NCBI GenBank assembly: GCA_028144365.1
Contig: JAOGAX010000001.1
Coordinates: forward strand, 1 to 64,000
Source: Aquiluna sp.
GTDB lineage: Bacteria; Actinomycetota; Actinomycetes; Actinomycetales; Microbacteriaceae
Direction: 5' to 3'
Length of the DNA stretch: 64,000 bases
Shown here piece after piece: positions 9,012-18,092 of this stretch. The position numbers and the translations under genes were made by a program. Under the pieces are notes generated by a model, which saw nothing but the letters and a program-made list of their open reading frames with translations, was not told the DNA's origin and searched no databases. The first letter of the stretch is position 1. Each line of letters opens with the position of its first letter.

Positions 9012-10277
9012 GTGATTGACCTGTCCTTGCTTCGCGAAAACCCAGATGCAATTCGCCTTTCACAGCGCGCTCGTGAAGCTGATGAATCACTTGTGGACCA
9101 GGCCTTAGAGCTGGACAAGACAAATAAGGCCGCGTTGCAGCTTTTTGAGAAGCTCAGGTCGGAGCAAAATGCCCACGGCAAGCTAGTAGCCGCAGCGCCA
9201 AAAGAGGAAAAAGCTTCTCTGGTTGCCCAGGCGCAATCCATGGCTCAGCAGGTAAAAGATGCCGAGGCCAAGGCGAATCAGGCTGGAGAGGCACTCAATG
9301 CCGTCCTCTACAAAATTGACAATGTAGTCCTGGCGGGTGTTCCTGCCGGTGGCGAAGAGGACTTCGTGGTACTTCGCGAGGAGGGTACAAAACCAAAGTT
9401 TGACTTCAAGCCCCTTGACCACGCGGAGCTTGGCGAGAGCCTCGATGTTATTGATATTGAGCGCGGGGTAAAAATCTCCGGTTCTAGGTTCTATTTCTTG
9501 AAGGGTTGGGGCGCCAGGCTAGAGCTTGCAATGATGCAGCTGGCCTTGGACCAGGCACATGCAGCGGGCTTTACTCCGCTGATTACCCCAACGCTTGTAA
9601 GGCCTGAGGTGATGCAGGGCACCGGGTTTTTGGGAGAGCACTCCTCTGAGATCTACTACCTTGAGGCTGATGATCTCTACCTCACCGGCACCAGCGAGGT
9701 TGCCCTTGCCGGCTATCACTCAGGCGAGATTATCGATGACTTTTCAGAGCCGCTTCGTTATGCCGGCTGGTCGACCTGCTATCGCAGGGAGGCGGGAAGC
9801 CACGGCAAGGACATCAAGGGCATCCTGAGGGTCCACCAATTCAACAAGCTGGAAATGTTCTCCTACTGCAAGCCTGAGGACGCCGAGGCAGAGCACGAGC
9901 GCATGCTTGGCTGGCAGGAGGAGATGCTCAAAAAGTGTGAGCTTCCATACCGTGTGATTGATGTTGCTGCCGGTGATCTTGGCTCGTCGGCTGCCAAGAA
10001 GTATGACGTCGAGGCATGGGTGCCCTCTCAAGAGAAGTATCGGGAGCTAACCTCAACCTCTAATTGCACCACCTTCCAGGCCAGGCGACTCAACACTCGT
10101 TACCGCGATGAAAACGGCAAGACCCAGATGCTTGCAACGTTGAACGGAACACTCGCCACAACCCGTTGGTTGGTGGCCATCTTGGAAAACCACCAGCAGT
10201 CTGACGGCTCAGTCTCGGTTCCTGAAGCCTTGAGGCCATATCTGGGCGGGCTTGAGAAAATTAGCCCCAAAGCCTAG
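9012..10277 (+). CDS. serS: seryl-tRNA synthetase
   Basis: Charges tRNA-Ser with serine. 421 residues, a normal length. The N-terminal long coiled-coil arm (about residues 30-100, rich in E, K, Q and A) binds the long variable arm of tRNA-Ser. The class II core shows motif 2 around [23 protein letters not shown] near residue 255 and motif 3 [18 protein letters not shown] near residue 378. The start is GTG ([10 protein letters not shown], the family's usual opening). It is followed after 2 bases by the HAD gene, suggesting a shared transcript. Two tRNA-Ser genes lie nearby. Confidence 0.97.
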   Translation: MIDLSLLRENPDAIRLSQRAREADESLVDQALELDKTNKAALQLFEKLRSEQNAHGKLVAAAPKEEKASLVAQAQSMAQQVKDAEAKANQAGEALNAVLYKIDNVVLAGVPAGGEEDFVVLREEGTKPKFDFKPLDHAELGESLDVIDIERGVKISGSRFYFLKGWGARLELAMMQLALDQAHAAGFTPLITPTLVRPEVMQGTGFLGEHSSEIYYLEADDLYLTGTSEVALAGYHSGEIIDDFSEPLRYAGWSTCYRREAGSHGKDIKGILRVHQFNKLEMFSYCKPEDAEAEHERMLGWQEEMLKKCELPYRVIDVAAGDLGSSAAKKYDVEAWVPSQEKYRELTSTSNCTTFQARRLNTRYRDENGKTQMLATLNGTLATTRWLVAILENHQQSDGSVSVPEALRPYLGGLEKISPKA

Positions 10278-10279
10278 GA

Positions 10280-11107
10280 ATGAAAGAAGACGGCTGGCTA
10301 ATTGCCCTCGACATCGATGGCACCCTGGTTCATGACGACGGCTTCCTATCCCCTCGGGTGAAAGAGCAGGTGAACCGGGTTCGCTCGCTAGGCCACCATG
10401 TGTTTGTCTCAACCGGGCGAGCTGCGGCAAACGCCTTCCCTGTAATTCGAGAGCTTGGCATTGAATCCGGCCATGCGGTCTGTTCCAACGGGGCGGTGAC
10501 GATTCGTCTCGATGAGCAGCACCCGAAGGGCTTTGAGCCTCACAGCGTTGAGACTTTTGATCCGGCTGAGGTGCTGACGCAGCTAATTGACAAGCTGCCG
10601 AATGCCCACTTTGCAGTCGAGGATGTCGATGGCAGCTATCGCTTCCACAAGCCATTTCCCACCTATGCGCTTGGGGAGCAAAACTTTGAGACGCCGTTGG
10701 ATGAGCTCTTGCACCACCCCGTGAGCCGGGTGGTGGTGCTTTCGCCCGATCATGATGTTAATCAGTTCATACAGCTGATGGACAACGTCGGTCTGCAGTC
10801 TGTTTCATACGCAATTGGCTACACCGCTTGGCTTGACATTGCCCCCAGGGGCATTGACAAGGGCCACGGCCTTGCCAAGCTCCGTGAGGAGTATGGCCAC
10901 GCCTCAAGTCGAGTGCTGGTTATGGGAGATGGCAGAAACGACATCGAGATGTTTCAGTGGGCAAAGTCTTTGGGCGGTTATGCGTTTGCCATGGGGCAGG
11001 CACCTGATGAGGTGAAGCTTGCAGCCACCGCAACCACCGGTGCGGTTGCCGATGACGGTGTTGCCCAGGTCCTTGCCTCACTCGAGGGACTTGAGTTTTT
11101 GAGCTAG
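10280..11107 (+). CDS. HAD-superfamily (Cof-type) phosphatase
   Basis: 275-residue haloacid dehalogenase-like hydrolase of subfamily IIB. Motif I is IALDIDGTLV near residue 9 (nucleophile Asp), motif II is FVSTGRAA near residue 40, and motif IV is VMGDGRNDIEMFQWA near residue 215; a cap domain lies between them. Such enzymes release phosphate from sugar phosphates or flavin precursors, and the substrate here is open. It follows serS after two bases and ends just before tRNA-Ser(TGA). Confidence 0.88.
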   Translation: MKEDGWLIALDIDGTLVHDDGFLSPRVKEQVNRVRSLGHHVFVSTGRAAANAFPVIRELGIESGHAVCSNGAVTIRLDEQHPKGFEPHSVETFDPAEVLTQLIDKLPNAHFAVEDVDGSYRFHKPFPTYALGEQNFETPLDELLHHPVSRVVVLSPDHDVNQFIQLMDNVGLQSVSYAIGYTAWLDIAPRGIDKGHGLAKLREEYGHASSRVLVMGDGRNDIEMFQWAKSLGGYAFAMGQAPDEVKLAATATTGAVADDGVAQVLASLEGLEFLS

Positions 11108-11124
11108 GCACTAAACTCCTATGC

Positions 11125-11212
11125 GGAGGTCTGTCCGAGCGGCCGAAGGAGCTGGTCTTGAAAACCAGTGGGCAGAAATGTCTCGTGGGTTCGAATCCCA
11201 CGGCCTCCGCCA
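11125..11212 (+). tRNA. tRNA-Ser(TGA)
   Basis: Acceptor stem GGAGGTC pairs with GGCCTCC, followed by discriminator G and an encoded CCA. The D arm, an anticodon stem CTGGT/ACCAG with loop CTTGAAA (anticodon TGA), a long variable arm and the T loop GTTCGAATC are all visible. It reads UCA-type serine codons. Confidence 0.97.
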
Positions 11213-11387
11213 TCATTTTTGCCTGATTGTAAAAACTGTAAGTTCTTTTCAGCGGTCATCTATACCCAATTGTTATTCGAATGTAACCGCTTACAGTTTC
11301 TTTACAGTTCGGATGTTATTTATTCTTAGTTCACGCCTTACTTCGTGAGGTGCGGGCTTTATTGCCTAAATCATCGAAAGGACACAA
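11213..11387 (+). promoter_or_regulatory. control region of the glucoside transporter operon with LacI-type operator at 11282-11295
   Basis: Holds TGTAACCGCTTACA, which fits the LacI-family pattern TGTAAnCGnTTACA with a central CG. It overlaps a possible -35 (TTACAG) that has a weak -10 (TGTTAT) 17 bases on. Further half-site-like words AACTGTAA and TTACAGTT flank it. The ribosome binding site GAAAGGA lies just before the ATG of the binding protein. No LacI gene is adjacent. The operator differs from that of the rhamnose island, so a separate regulator coded elsewhere is expected. Confidence 0.6.
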
Positions 11388-12779
11388 ATGTCAACACTAC
11401 GTCGTCGCTTGGTTGCAGTAGGTGCAACCGCGATCGCGTCAACTCTCGTGATTGCTGGTTGTGCAGCAACCGAGGAGGAGACCACAAGTGGCTCAACCGG
11501 AGGAGACTCTGGCAGCACTGAAGAGACCATGGAAGGCTGCGACTTCTACGCGGACTACATGGGCAACGAGGGCACTGAGGTGGAGATCTACACCACAATC
11601 ATTGACCCAGAGGCCTCACTCTTTATCGACTCATTCGGTGAGTTCGAGGAGTGCACCGGCATCACCATCAACTGGAACGGATCTCAGGACTTCGAGACTC
11701 AGATTCAGGTTCGTGCCGAGGGTGGCACCGCTCCTGAGCTAGCCATCTTCCCTCAGCCAGGTCTGCTTGCTGACATGGCGAGGACCGGCTACATGGTCGC
11801 AGCTCCTCAGCAGGTTGCTGACTCAGTAGACGCTAACTACACCGCTGACTGGAAGGTCTACGGAACCGTTGATGGTGTCTTCTACGCTGCGCCACTTGGT
11901 GCAAACGTGAAGTCCTTCGTCTGGTACTCACCAAAGACTTTTGCTGACAACGGCTGGACCATTCCAACCACCTGGGACGAGCTGCTAGCTCTTTCCGACA
12001 CCATCGCAGCATCTGGCGCTAGCCAGCCATGGTGTGTAGGTGTTGAGTCTGGTGTTGCAACCGGTTGGGCAGCTACCGACTGGATGGAAGACCTCATGCT
12101 CCGCTTCCAGGACGCTGAGACCTACGACCGTTGGGTATCAAACGACCTAGCCTTCAACTCACCTGAGGTTCTTGAGGTAATCAACGAGGCAGACAAGATT
12201 CTGCGTAACCCAGATTACGTTGGAAACGTTCAGGCGATTGCCGCGACTTCCTTCGCTACCGCTGGTGGTGGCCTAGTTGACGGCAGCTGTGCAATGCACC
12301 GTCAGGCATCGTTCATCGGTGGAATCTTGGCCGCTGACTTCGGCGCTCAGATTGTTACCCCAGAGGACACCGACGTCGAGGGTGGAATTACCACCTTCTA
12401 CTTCCCAGGTGTTTCCGCTGACAACCGCCCTGCCCTCGGTGGTGGCGAGTTCGTTGGTGCCTTCTCTGACCGCCCAGAGGTTCAGGCAGTACAGCACTAC
12501 CTGACCACCGCTGAGTGGAACAACAAGAAGGCTGCAGACGGTGGATCATGGTTCTCCGCTCACCTAGGCCTAAAGCAGGAGAGCGTTGCTGACCCAGTAA
12601 ACAAGGTCGCAGTTGACATCCTTCAGAACGCCTCAACCTTCCGCTTCGACGCATCTGACCTGATGCCAGGAGCTGTTGGTGCAGGTACCTTCTGGACCGA
12701 GATGACCGCTTGGTTCGCAGAGGGCAAGGACAGCCAGGCAGTGCTAGACGCTATTCAGGCGTCCTGGCCAGCCGACTAG
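11388..12779 (+). CDS. alpha-glucoside-type ABC transporter substrate-binding lipoprotein
   Basis: Exported sugar-binding protein of 463 residues, extracytoplasmic family 1. The N-terminus MSTLRRRLVAVGATAIASTLVIAGC is a lipoprotein signal with lipobox VIAGC, followed by a Ser/Gly/Thr-rich linker. The sequence VRAEGGTAPELAIFPQPGLLADMA near residue 105 is typical of AglE-like proteins, as is the order binding protein, two permeases, then glucosidase. It heads an operon controlled by a LacI-type operator. Codon use is strongly biased towards C-ending codons, as for a highly expressed gene. The exact sugar is not shown by sequence. Confidence 0.88.
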   Translation: MSTLRRRLVAVGATAIASTLVIAGCAATEEETTSGSTGGDSGSTEETMEGCDFYADYMGNEGTEVEIYTTIIDPEASLFIDSFGEFEECTGITINWNGSQDFETQIQVRAEGGTAPELAIFPQPGLLADMARTGYMVAAPQQVADSVDANYTADWKVYGTVDGVFYAAPLGANVKSFVWYSPKTFADNGWTIPTTWDELLALSDTIAASGASQPWCVGVESGVATGWAATDWMEDLMLRFQDAETYDRWVSNDLAFNSPEVLEVINEADKILRNPDYVGNVQAIAATSFATAGGGLVDGSCAMHRQASFIGGILAADFGAQIVTPEDTDVEGGITTFYFPGVSADNRPALGGGEFVGAFSDRPEVQAVQHYLTTAEWNNKKAADGGSWFSAHLGLKQESVADPVNKVAVDILQNASTFRFDASDLMPGAVGAGTFWTEMTAWFAEGKDSQAVLDAIQASWPAD

Positions 12780-12799
12780 TCTGTTCTAGTAGACAGAGC

Positions 12800-12833
12800 A
12801 ACTCGAGGGGCTCGGCAACGGGCCCCTCGAGTT
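12800..12833 (+). terminator. strong intergenic hairpin after sugar-binding protein gene
   Basis: AACTCGAGGGGC and GCCCCTCGAGTT form a perfect 12-bp stem with a 10-base loop, just after the binding-protein stop and before the permeases. The run after it is only partly T-rich (TCTTCCTA). It probably acts as a partial terminator or mRNA 3'-end stabiliser that keeps binding protein in excess over permeases. Confidence 0.75.
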
Positions 12834-12853
12834 CTTCCTAAGTAAAGAATGGG

Positions 12854-13873
12854 ATGGGGATCTTGACGTTTGGCATTTTGACTGCCAGAGAGACTGGCTG
12901 GGACGTAATTGCTCCTAATCTCACAATCACCATTTTTGGCCTACTTACTTTTGCGGCAGTAATTTTCTTACTCTTCGTAATCGGAGAGCGCTCGAGCGTC
13001 AAAGCTCAAGAGTGGGTCAAGTACCTGGTATTTCTGGTACCAGCTCTTTTTCTTCTCACAATCGGCCTGATCTATCCGGCCATTAGAACCCTGTTTCTGT
13101 CTTTCATGGACGCCAGGGGCGAGAACTTCATAGGTTTTGAAAACTACATCTGGGCGTTTACGAAGCCCGAGATTTTGGTAGTACTTAGAAACACAATTAT
13201 TTGGACACTTGCGGTCCCTATCTTTTCCACAACCATTGGCCTTGGAATCGCCTACTTCACCGACAGAATGAAGCGCGGTGCCTGGGTCAAGTCGCTGATT
13301 TTTATGCCCATGGCTATCTCGTTCGTGGGTGCTTCGGTTATTTGGCGGTTTGTCTACACATACGAGCCAAACCTAAACAAGCCTGACATTGGTCTCATGA
13401 GCGCATTGGCGAAAGCCATCGGTATTGCGGATCCGCCAATTTGGCTTATCGAAGCTCCAATGAACACATTCCTGCTCATTGCCGTAATGGTCTGGATTCA
13501 GACTGGTTTTGCGATGGTCGTGCTTGGGGCTGCAATGAAGAACATTCCCGACGAAATCGTCGAGGCATCGATGCTGGATGGGGCTAGCCAGTGGCGCAGA
13601 TTCAGCCAAATAACGGTCCCCATGATTCGTTCGACGATTGTCGTCGTTGTCACCACCGTTTTGATTGGAACGCTCAAGGTATTCGATATCGTTCGCACCA
13701 TGACGGGCGGTAACTTCGAGACCAACGTCGTGGCCAATGAAATGTTTAACCAGGCTTTCCAGCAAAGAAACTATGGAACCGGTAGCGCCCTGGCCATACT
13801 CCTATTCCTTGGAGTGATCCCGATTGTCGCTTACAACATCAGACAACTTCGCCGCGAAAGGACGGAACGCTAA
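12854..13873 (+). CDS. sugar ABC transporter permease (MalF/AglF-like)
   Basis: Membrane subunit of the glucoside importer, 339 residues. It has an N-terminal pair of hydrophobic segments before the six-segment core. The EAA loop IVEASMLDGASQWRRFSQITVP near residue 235 binds the ATPase. No ATPase gene is in the operon, so a shared MsmK/MalK-type ATPase coded elsewhere is likely. The GTG/ATG choice is not firm: the ATG used has a weak ribosome binding site, and extra N-terminal residues compared with MalF-type proteins may be real. Its stop overlaps the next start by one base. Confidence 0.88.
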   Translation: MGILTFGILTARETGWDVIAPNLTITIFGLLTFAAVIFLLFVIGERSSVKAQEWVKYLVFLVPALFLLTIGLIYPAIRTLFLSFMDARGENFIGFENYIWAFTKPEILVVLRNTIIWTLAVPIFSTTIGLGIAYFTDRMKRGAWVKSLIFMPMAISFVGASVIWRFVYTYEPNLNKPDIGLMSALAKAIGIADPPIWLIEAPMNTFLLIAVMVWIQTGFAMVVLGAAMKNIPDEIVEASMLDGASQWRRFSQITVPMIRSTIVVVVTTVLIGTLKVFDIVRTMTGGNFETNVVANEMFNQAFQQRNYGTGSALAILLFLGVIPIVAYNIRQLRRERTER

Positions 13874-14814
13874 TGACTCAATTGGCACCCAAACCAAGCG
13901 GTTTGAAGCTAACCAAGGGCCGCCGCAAGGTAAAAGACGCCTTCAGCTCACCATGGGCCTCATTCTTCGCGATTGTCATCGCACTGCTCTGGACGATTCC
14001 GACCTTTGGTCTACTGGTTACCTCATTCAGGCCCAAGGTTGACATCGTCACCACGGGTTGGTGGACATTCTTCAGCAATCCAAATGTGACTCTCGAGAAC
14101 TACCAGAGCGTCTTCCTGCAGGGAAACAACGTGACGCCACCGCTGAGCCAATACATCTTCAATAGCTTCGCAATCACGATTCCAGCGGCCGTCTTCCCTC
14201 TGACAATTGCGGTGTTTGCCGCCTATGCTCTGGCCTGGTTTGAATTCAAGGGCCGGGACTTCATCTTCTTCTCGATCTTCGCCCTGCAGGTGATTCCTCT
14301 GCAGCTGACACTGATCCCGCTGCTTCAGCTTTTTGCACGCGGTCAGATTGCTGGCGTTCAGGTCCTGCCCGATATGGAGATAACTGGCAGCTACATACCC
14401 ATCTGGATAGCCCACACCATCTTTGGTCTGCCATTGGCTATCTTCTTGCTGCACAACTTCTTGCGTCAGATACCGAGGGAGCTCGTGGAGGCGGCAAGAG
14501 TGGACGGTGCCGGCTGGTTCATGCTTTTCAGAAAGATCATCTTCCCGCTGTCTATCCCTGCGATTGCCTCGTTCGCGATCTTCCAGTTCCTCTGGGTTTG
14601 GAACGACCTTCTGGTCGGATTGACCTTTGGAGGTGGTGTTCGAGAGATTGCTCCGCTCACCGTGAGGCTGGCCGAGATGGTCGGTACTAGGGGCTCGGGT
14701 TGGGAAGTTCTCACGGCAGGAGCATTTATCTCAATGATTGTGCCGCTGATTGTCTTCTTTACTCTCCAGCGCTACTTCATACGAGGTTTGCTGGCCGGAT
14801 CGGTTAAGGGCTAG
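13873..14814 (+). CDS. sugar ABC transporter permease (MalG/AglG-like)
   Basis: Second membrane subunit, 313 residues, with six main hydrophobic segments. The EAA loop LVEAARVDGAGWFMLFRKIIFPL near residue 205 is clear, and the C-terminus ends in the family's usual IRGLLAGSVKG. It is coupled to the preceding permease by a one-base overlap and overlaps the convergent glucosidase by 4 bases. Confidence 0.92.
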   Translation: MTQLAPKPSGLKLTKGRRKVKDAFSSPWASFFAIVIALLWTIPTFGLLVTSFRPKVDIVTTGWWTFFSNPNVTLENYQSVFLQGNNVTPPLSQYIFNSFAITIPAAVFPLTIAVFAAYALAWFEFKGRDFIFFSIFALQVIPLQLTLIPLLQLFARGQIAGVQVLPDMEITGSYIPIWIAHTIFGLPLAIFLLHNFLRQIPRELVEAARVDGAGWFMLFRKIIFPLSIPAIASFAIFQFLWVWNDLLVGLTFGGGVREIAPLTVRLAEMVGTRGSGWEVLTAGAFISMIVPLIVFFTLQRYFIRGLLAGSVKG

Positions 14815-16190
14815 CCCCTAGCTTCAACCATCGCCTTAATCAGCTTCGCGCTGTCCTTTGGCGTCCTCACTTGAGTCACGTGGTCAACGTAGATGATTCC
14901 AAAGCGCTTGGCTAGTCCCTCGGCCCACTCGATGTTGTCAAGTAGCGACCAGGCGAAGTAGCCCCTGAGGTCAACACCTTGGTCTTTGGCATCCAAAGCT
15001 GCCGAGATGTGGTCGAGGAAGTAGCTCACTCTGCCTTCGTCATGAACCTCGCCGTCTACAAGCTTGTCATCGAAAGCGCCGCCGTTTTCGGTTATGTATA
15101 GCGGGACACCTGGCAGGCGGTCCGCAGTTTGTTTCAGCGTGCTGGTAATCGAGGGGGCGTGAATCTCCCAACCCATCTCGGTCCTTGGCTCGAGTGGGTT
15201 CATTGCTGCCCCAGCCGGTGTTCCGGGGAAAAGCGAGAAGTCCTGGCCAACCGCCTTCTTGGATTGTTCGCTAGCTGCAATCAGTCGAAACGGGGTGTAG
15301 TAGTTGATGCCAAGCCAATCTATTGGCGCGGCAATCTTCTTTAGCTGCTCCTGATCCACAAAAGCCCAGTCGGTAATGTCTTTGGTCCGCTCGATCAGCT
15401 GGCCATCCATCGGTCGTCCAGCAAGTAGGTCTAGCCAGAAGCGATTTTGGAGTAGGTCGACGTAGTCAGCTACCGGCTCAACCTCGGCATCGTCGGCGAT
15501 GACGGTTGTGAGGTTCAGGACGGTTCCGAGGTTGCTCAGTCCGTGTGAACGGAGAACTTCTAGGCCCGAGGCATGTGCCGTCATGAGCCGGTAGGCAGCC
15601 TCAAGACCTTTGGCAGGATCTCCGTGCCCTGGGGCGTGAATCTTTGTGGCATAGCCCAAGAAGGCCGAAACCCAGGGCTCATTCAGTGTTGCCCACATCG
15701 AAACTCGGTCACCAAGACGTTTAGCCACCAGGTCTGTGTAGTCGGCGAAGTGTTTGTGAATATCGCTGTTGTTCCAACCGCCAATGGCCTCGAGCTCACT
15801 TGGGAGATCCCAGTGATAGAGGGTTAGCACCGGCTTTATGTTCCTCTTAATCAGTCCGTCTACTAGGCGCTCATAAAAACCCAGGCCTTGCTCGCTTGCA
15901 CCTTTTGCCTGCGGCATCACCCTGGGCCAGGAAACCGAGAATCTATAGGCATCGACCCCCAGCCAGGCTAGGTGGTCGAGGTCCTCTTCCAACCTATTTA
16001 CATGGTCACAGGCAGGGTCTGCGACTGTGCCATCGGCAATGTTTCCGGGAACGGCAGCAAAGTCGTCCCAGATGCTGCGACCTCGCCCTGCGCTATCGCC
16101 CTCGACCTGCCAAGAGGCGGTCGCAGCGCCAACAATGAAATCGCTGGGAATTCTTTGGGAAAGGTTGTTTATTGCCGTAGTGTCTAACAT
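14811..16190 (-). CDS. beta-glucosidase, glycoside hydrolase family 1
   Basis: Cytoplasmic hydrolase of about 459 residues that releases sugars from beta-glucosides. GH1 marks are the N-terminal FIVGAATASWQVEGD, the acid/base motif WATLNEPWVSAFLGY near residue 160, and the nucleophile motif YITENGGAFDD near residue 360. There is no signal peptide, so it acts on imported glycosides. The ORF track uses a TTG two codons upstream; the ATG giving MLDTTAINNL is the better start. It is convergent with the transporter operon, which probably supplies its substrate. Beta-galactosidase or related activity cannot be excluded. Confidence 0.93.
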   Translation of the reverse strand: MLDTTAINNLSQRIPSDFIVGAATASWQVEGDSAGRGRSIWDDFAAVPGNIADGTVADPACDHVNRLEEDLDHLAWLGVDAYRFSVSWPRVMPQAKGASEQGLGFYERLVDGLIKRNIKPVLTLYHWDLPSELEAIGGWNNSDIHKHFADYTDLVAKRLGDRVSMWATLNEPWVSAFLGYATKIHAPGHGDPAKGLEAAYRLMTAHASGLEVLRSHGLSNLGTVLNLTTVIADDAEVEPVADYVDLLQNRFWLDLLAGRPMDGQLIERTKDITDWAFVDQEQLKKIAAPIDWLGINYYTPFRLIAASEQSKKAVGQDFSLFPGTPAGAAMNPLEPRTEMGWEIHAPSITSTLKQTADRLPGVPLYITENGGAFDDKLVDGEVHDEGRVSYFLDHISAALDAKDQGVDLRGYFAWSLLDNIEWAEGLAKRFGIIYVDHVTQVRTPKDSAKLIKAMVEARG

Positions 16191-16220
16191 AACCAAAGTC
16201 TAGTTTTCATAGGCAGACGA

Positions 16221-17438
16221 TTGAGCCAATCAGAGTTCCAATTTATTGAACCAGAGCGCCCCAAGCGGAGGCGCTGGATTCGCTATTTACTCCTTGTCAT
16301 TGCTGCAACGGTGACAGTTGCAATGGTGACCCTTGGAGGTGGCGTCGTTTATGTTTCGACACAACTCAGAGCTGCTGGCATTGAGGTGTTTTCAACAGAC
16401 GGCGAAACGTTTGACCTTCCAACCGCCGAGGAAATCAACGGCCCAATCAACCTTCTACTTATAGGTTCAGATACCCGCGAGGGCCAGGGCTCAACTGCCT
16501 ATGGACCGGTTGGTGCAGAGCTTGCGGACGTGATTATTCTCCTTCACATCAACGAGGAGCGCTCCAACGCGGTAGCGATGAGCTTTCCAAGAGACCTGAT
16601 GATTGCAGTTCCCGAGTGTCCCAACCCCGAGGGTGGTGCGCCATACCCGGCTAAAGAGTTTGCACAGATTAACGCAACCATGAACTACGGGGGCCCTGCC
16701 TGCACGCTCCTTGCCGTGCAATCGCTCACGGGCATAGAGATCCCCTATCTAGCCATGATTGATTTCAAGGGTGTTATTGCAATGAGCGAAGCGGTTGGTG
16801 GTGTTGATGTCTGTGTGGCAGAGCCAATCAACGACGACTACACACAGCTTTATCTAGATGCCGGAGAGCACACCCTCATCGGTGAGGAGGCACTTGCCTT
16901 CTTGCGAACCCGACATGGAGTTGGCGATGGCTCTGACCTGTCTCGAATATCAAACCAACAGGTCTTCCTGACTTCGCTGGTGAGAAAGCTAAAAGACGAG
17001 GGTGCTCTGACAAACCCCTTCACCATGTTCCGCCTCGGCACCGCAGCTCTCAACAACATGACGCTTTCAAGAAGCCTTACCGACCTGGGCGTTATTTATG
17101 GCATGGCAAGAGAGGTTAACGACGTTGATCTCGACAAAATTACATTCCTAAAACTTCCTGTCTACGACCTGGAGGGAGACTTTGCTGGTCGAGTTGGGGT
17201 CTCTACCGAGCGAGCAACTCTCCTGTTTGAAAAACTCGCAAACGATGAGCCCTTAGTTCTGGCGGAGCCAAACATCGGGCCCGGTGCGGTGGTGGCCGAA
17301 GACAGTGTCCCGGTTGAAGATGCTGCCGAGGCAGATGTTGACGTCGAGCAATCGACAGAGGCAGCCAGTGAATCTGAGGATGTGCTACCCGACTGGGTTC
17401 AGGGCACCAACGCCTCGGTCAAGAGCTGCTCAAGCTAG
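16221..17438 (+). CDS. LytR-CpsA-Psr (LCP) family cell-wall glycopolymer transferase
   Basis: 405-residue type II membrane protein that attaches teichoic-acid-like or other glycopolymers to peptidoglycan from lipid carriers. A short basic cytoplasmic tail is followed by one membrane segment (YLLLVIAATVTVAMVTLGGGVVYV). The LCP domain begins INLLLIGSDTREGQG near residue 77 and contains VAMSFPRDLMIAVP near residue 115 and LAFLRTRHGVGDGSDLSRISNQQ near residue 225, with the conserved Arg and Asp. The C-terminal 60 residues are acidic and low complexity (AEADVDVEQSTEAASESEDV). The start is TTG. Confidence 0.93.
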   Translation: MSQSEFQFIEPERPKRRRWIRYLLLVIAATVTVAMVTLGGGVVYVSTQLRAAGIEVFSTDGETFDLPTAEEINGPINLLLIGSDTREGQGSTAYGPVGAELADVIILLHINEERSNAVAMSFPRDLMIAVPECPNPEGGAPYPAKEFAQINATMNYGGPACTLLAVQSLTGIEIPYLAMIDFKGVIAMSEAVGGVDVCVAEPINDDYTQLYLDAGEHTLIGEEALAFLRTRHGVGDGSDLSRISNQQVFLTSLVRKLKDEGALTNPFTMFRLGTAALNNMTLSRSLTDLGVIYGMAREVNDVDLDKITFLKLPVYDLEGDFAGRVGVSTERATLLFEKLANDEPLVLAEPNIGPGAVVAEDSVPVEDAAEADVDVEQSTEAASESEDVLPDWVQGTNASVKSCSS

Positions 17439-17479
17439 TTTCTAAAGCAAAGCGTTTTCTTATAGGCTTTCAGGGCACT

Positions 17480-17573
<94 letters not shown>

Positions 17574-17663
17574 AGATTCCTTCCTTTAATCCGAGCTCTT
17601 AGTCCTCTGGTTTAGGGGGTTATCTTCACCGGCTGAGTCCGTTAGACTCGGCTTCTGCACCAG

Positions 17664-17736
17664 GCGCCTGTAGCTCAATGGATAGAGCATCTGACTACGG
17701 ATCAGAAGGTTGGGGGTTCGAGTCCCTCCAGGCGTG
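17664..17736 (+). tRNA. tRNA-Arg(ACG), 3' half is the island attachment site
   Basis: A complete cloverleaf with anticodon stem TCTGA/TCAGA and loop CTACGGA (anticodon ACG). CCA is not encoded. The acceptor stem pairs GCGCCTG with CAGGCGT, so the first pair is G-U instead of the usual G-C. Its 3' part from the anticodon stem onward is duplicated 20.2 kb away next to a displaced copy that still has C at this place, so this end was probably supplied by the incoming island. Confidence 0.95.
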
Positions 17737-17777
17737 CTGAAACCCATCAAGAATTTCACGACTTGATGGGTTTCTTA
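17701..17777 (+). repeat. attL-like direct repeat (tRNA-Arg 3' half plus terminator), copy 1 of 2
   Basis: 77 bases identical to 37902-37978 except at two positions (G versus A, T versus C, both in the acceptor-stem strand). It includes the 3' anticodon stem, variable region, T arm, acceptor strand and the whole following terminator. Such a repeat is what tyrosine-recombinase integration into a tRNA 3' end leaves behind. Confidence 0.9.
17739..17777 (+). terminator. intrinsic terminator of tRNA-Arg
   Basis: GAAACCCATCAAG and CTTGATGGGTTTC form a 13-bp stem with a 10-base loop, followed by TTACTTTTATT. It lies 2 bases after the tRNA. The same hairpin recurs as part of the second repeat copy. 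Confidence 0.9.
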
Positions 17778-18092
17778 CTTTTATTGCTATCTGGCCTTTG
17801 AGCAGGAAGCACAGAACCAAGAACAGCAGCTAGATAAAAACCCAAAAGCTAACTTTTTAGAGGATGTCTGCCAAATTGTCAACCAAGTTATCAACAGACT
17901 AGAGCGCGAAACGAGCTCTGCGCGTTGTTCGGTTAATCTCCAGCGGGTCGTTTTTCCACGACGTAACTCACTAAGTACTAACTACTAACCCAAGGTCTAG
18001 GCCGGGGGGGTTAGTCATAAACCATAGGATTGGCTCCGGAACAAGAAGTCGATTTGTTATGGTCGGACCATCGGTGATTTGAAGGGTTATAC
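17778..18092. other. gene-poor left end of the island
   Basis: About 315 bases with no supported gene. One frame is open for 73 codons (17767-17988, reading FEQEAQNQEQQLDKN in part) but has no ATG, GTG or TTG start and matches no family I recognise. It could be a decayed remnant or chance. The last 30 bases hold the ribosome binding site AAGGG of the epimerase gene. Confidence 0.4.

Noticed and set aside
10209-10655. 148-residue minus-strand ORF opposite serS/HAD
   Set aside because: Antisense shadow; both plus-strand genes are clear.
10920-11216. 98-residue minus-strand ORF opening MMAEAVGFEPTRHF
   Set aside because: It is the antisense translation of tRNA-Ser(TGA) running into the HAD gene, a common false ORF.
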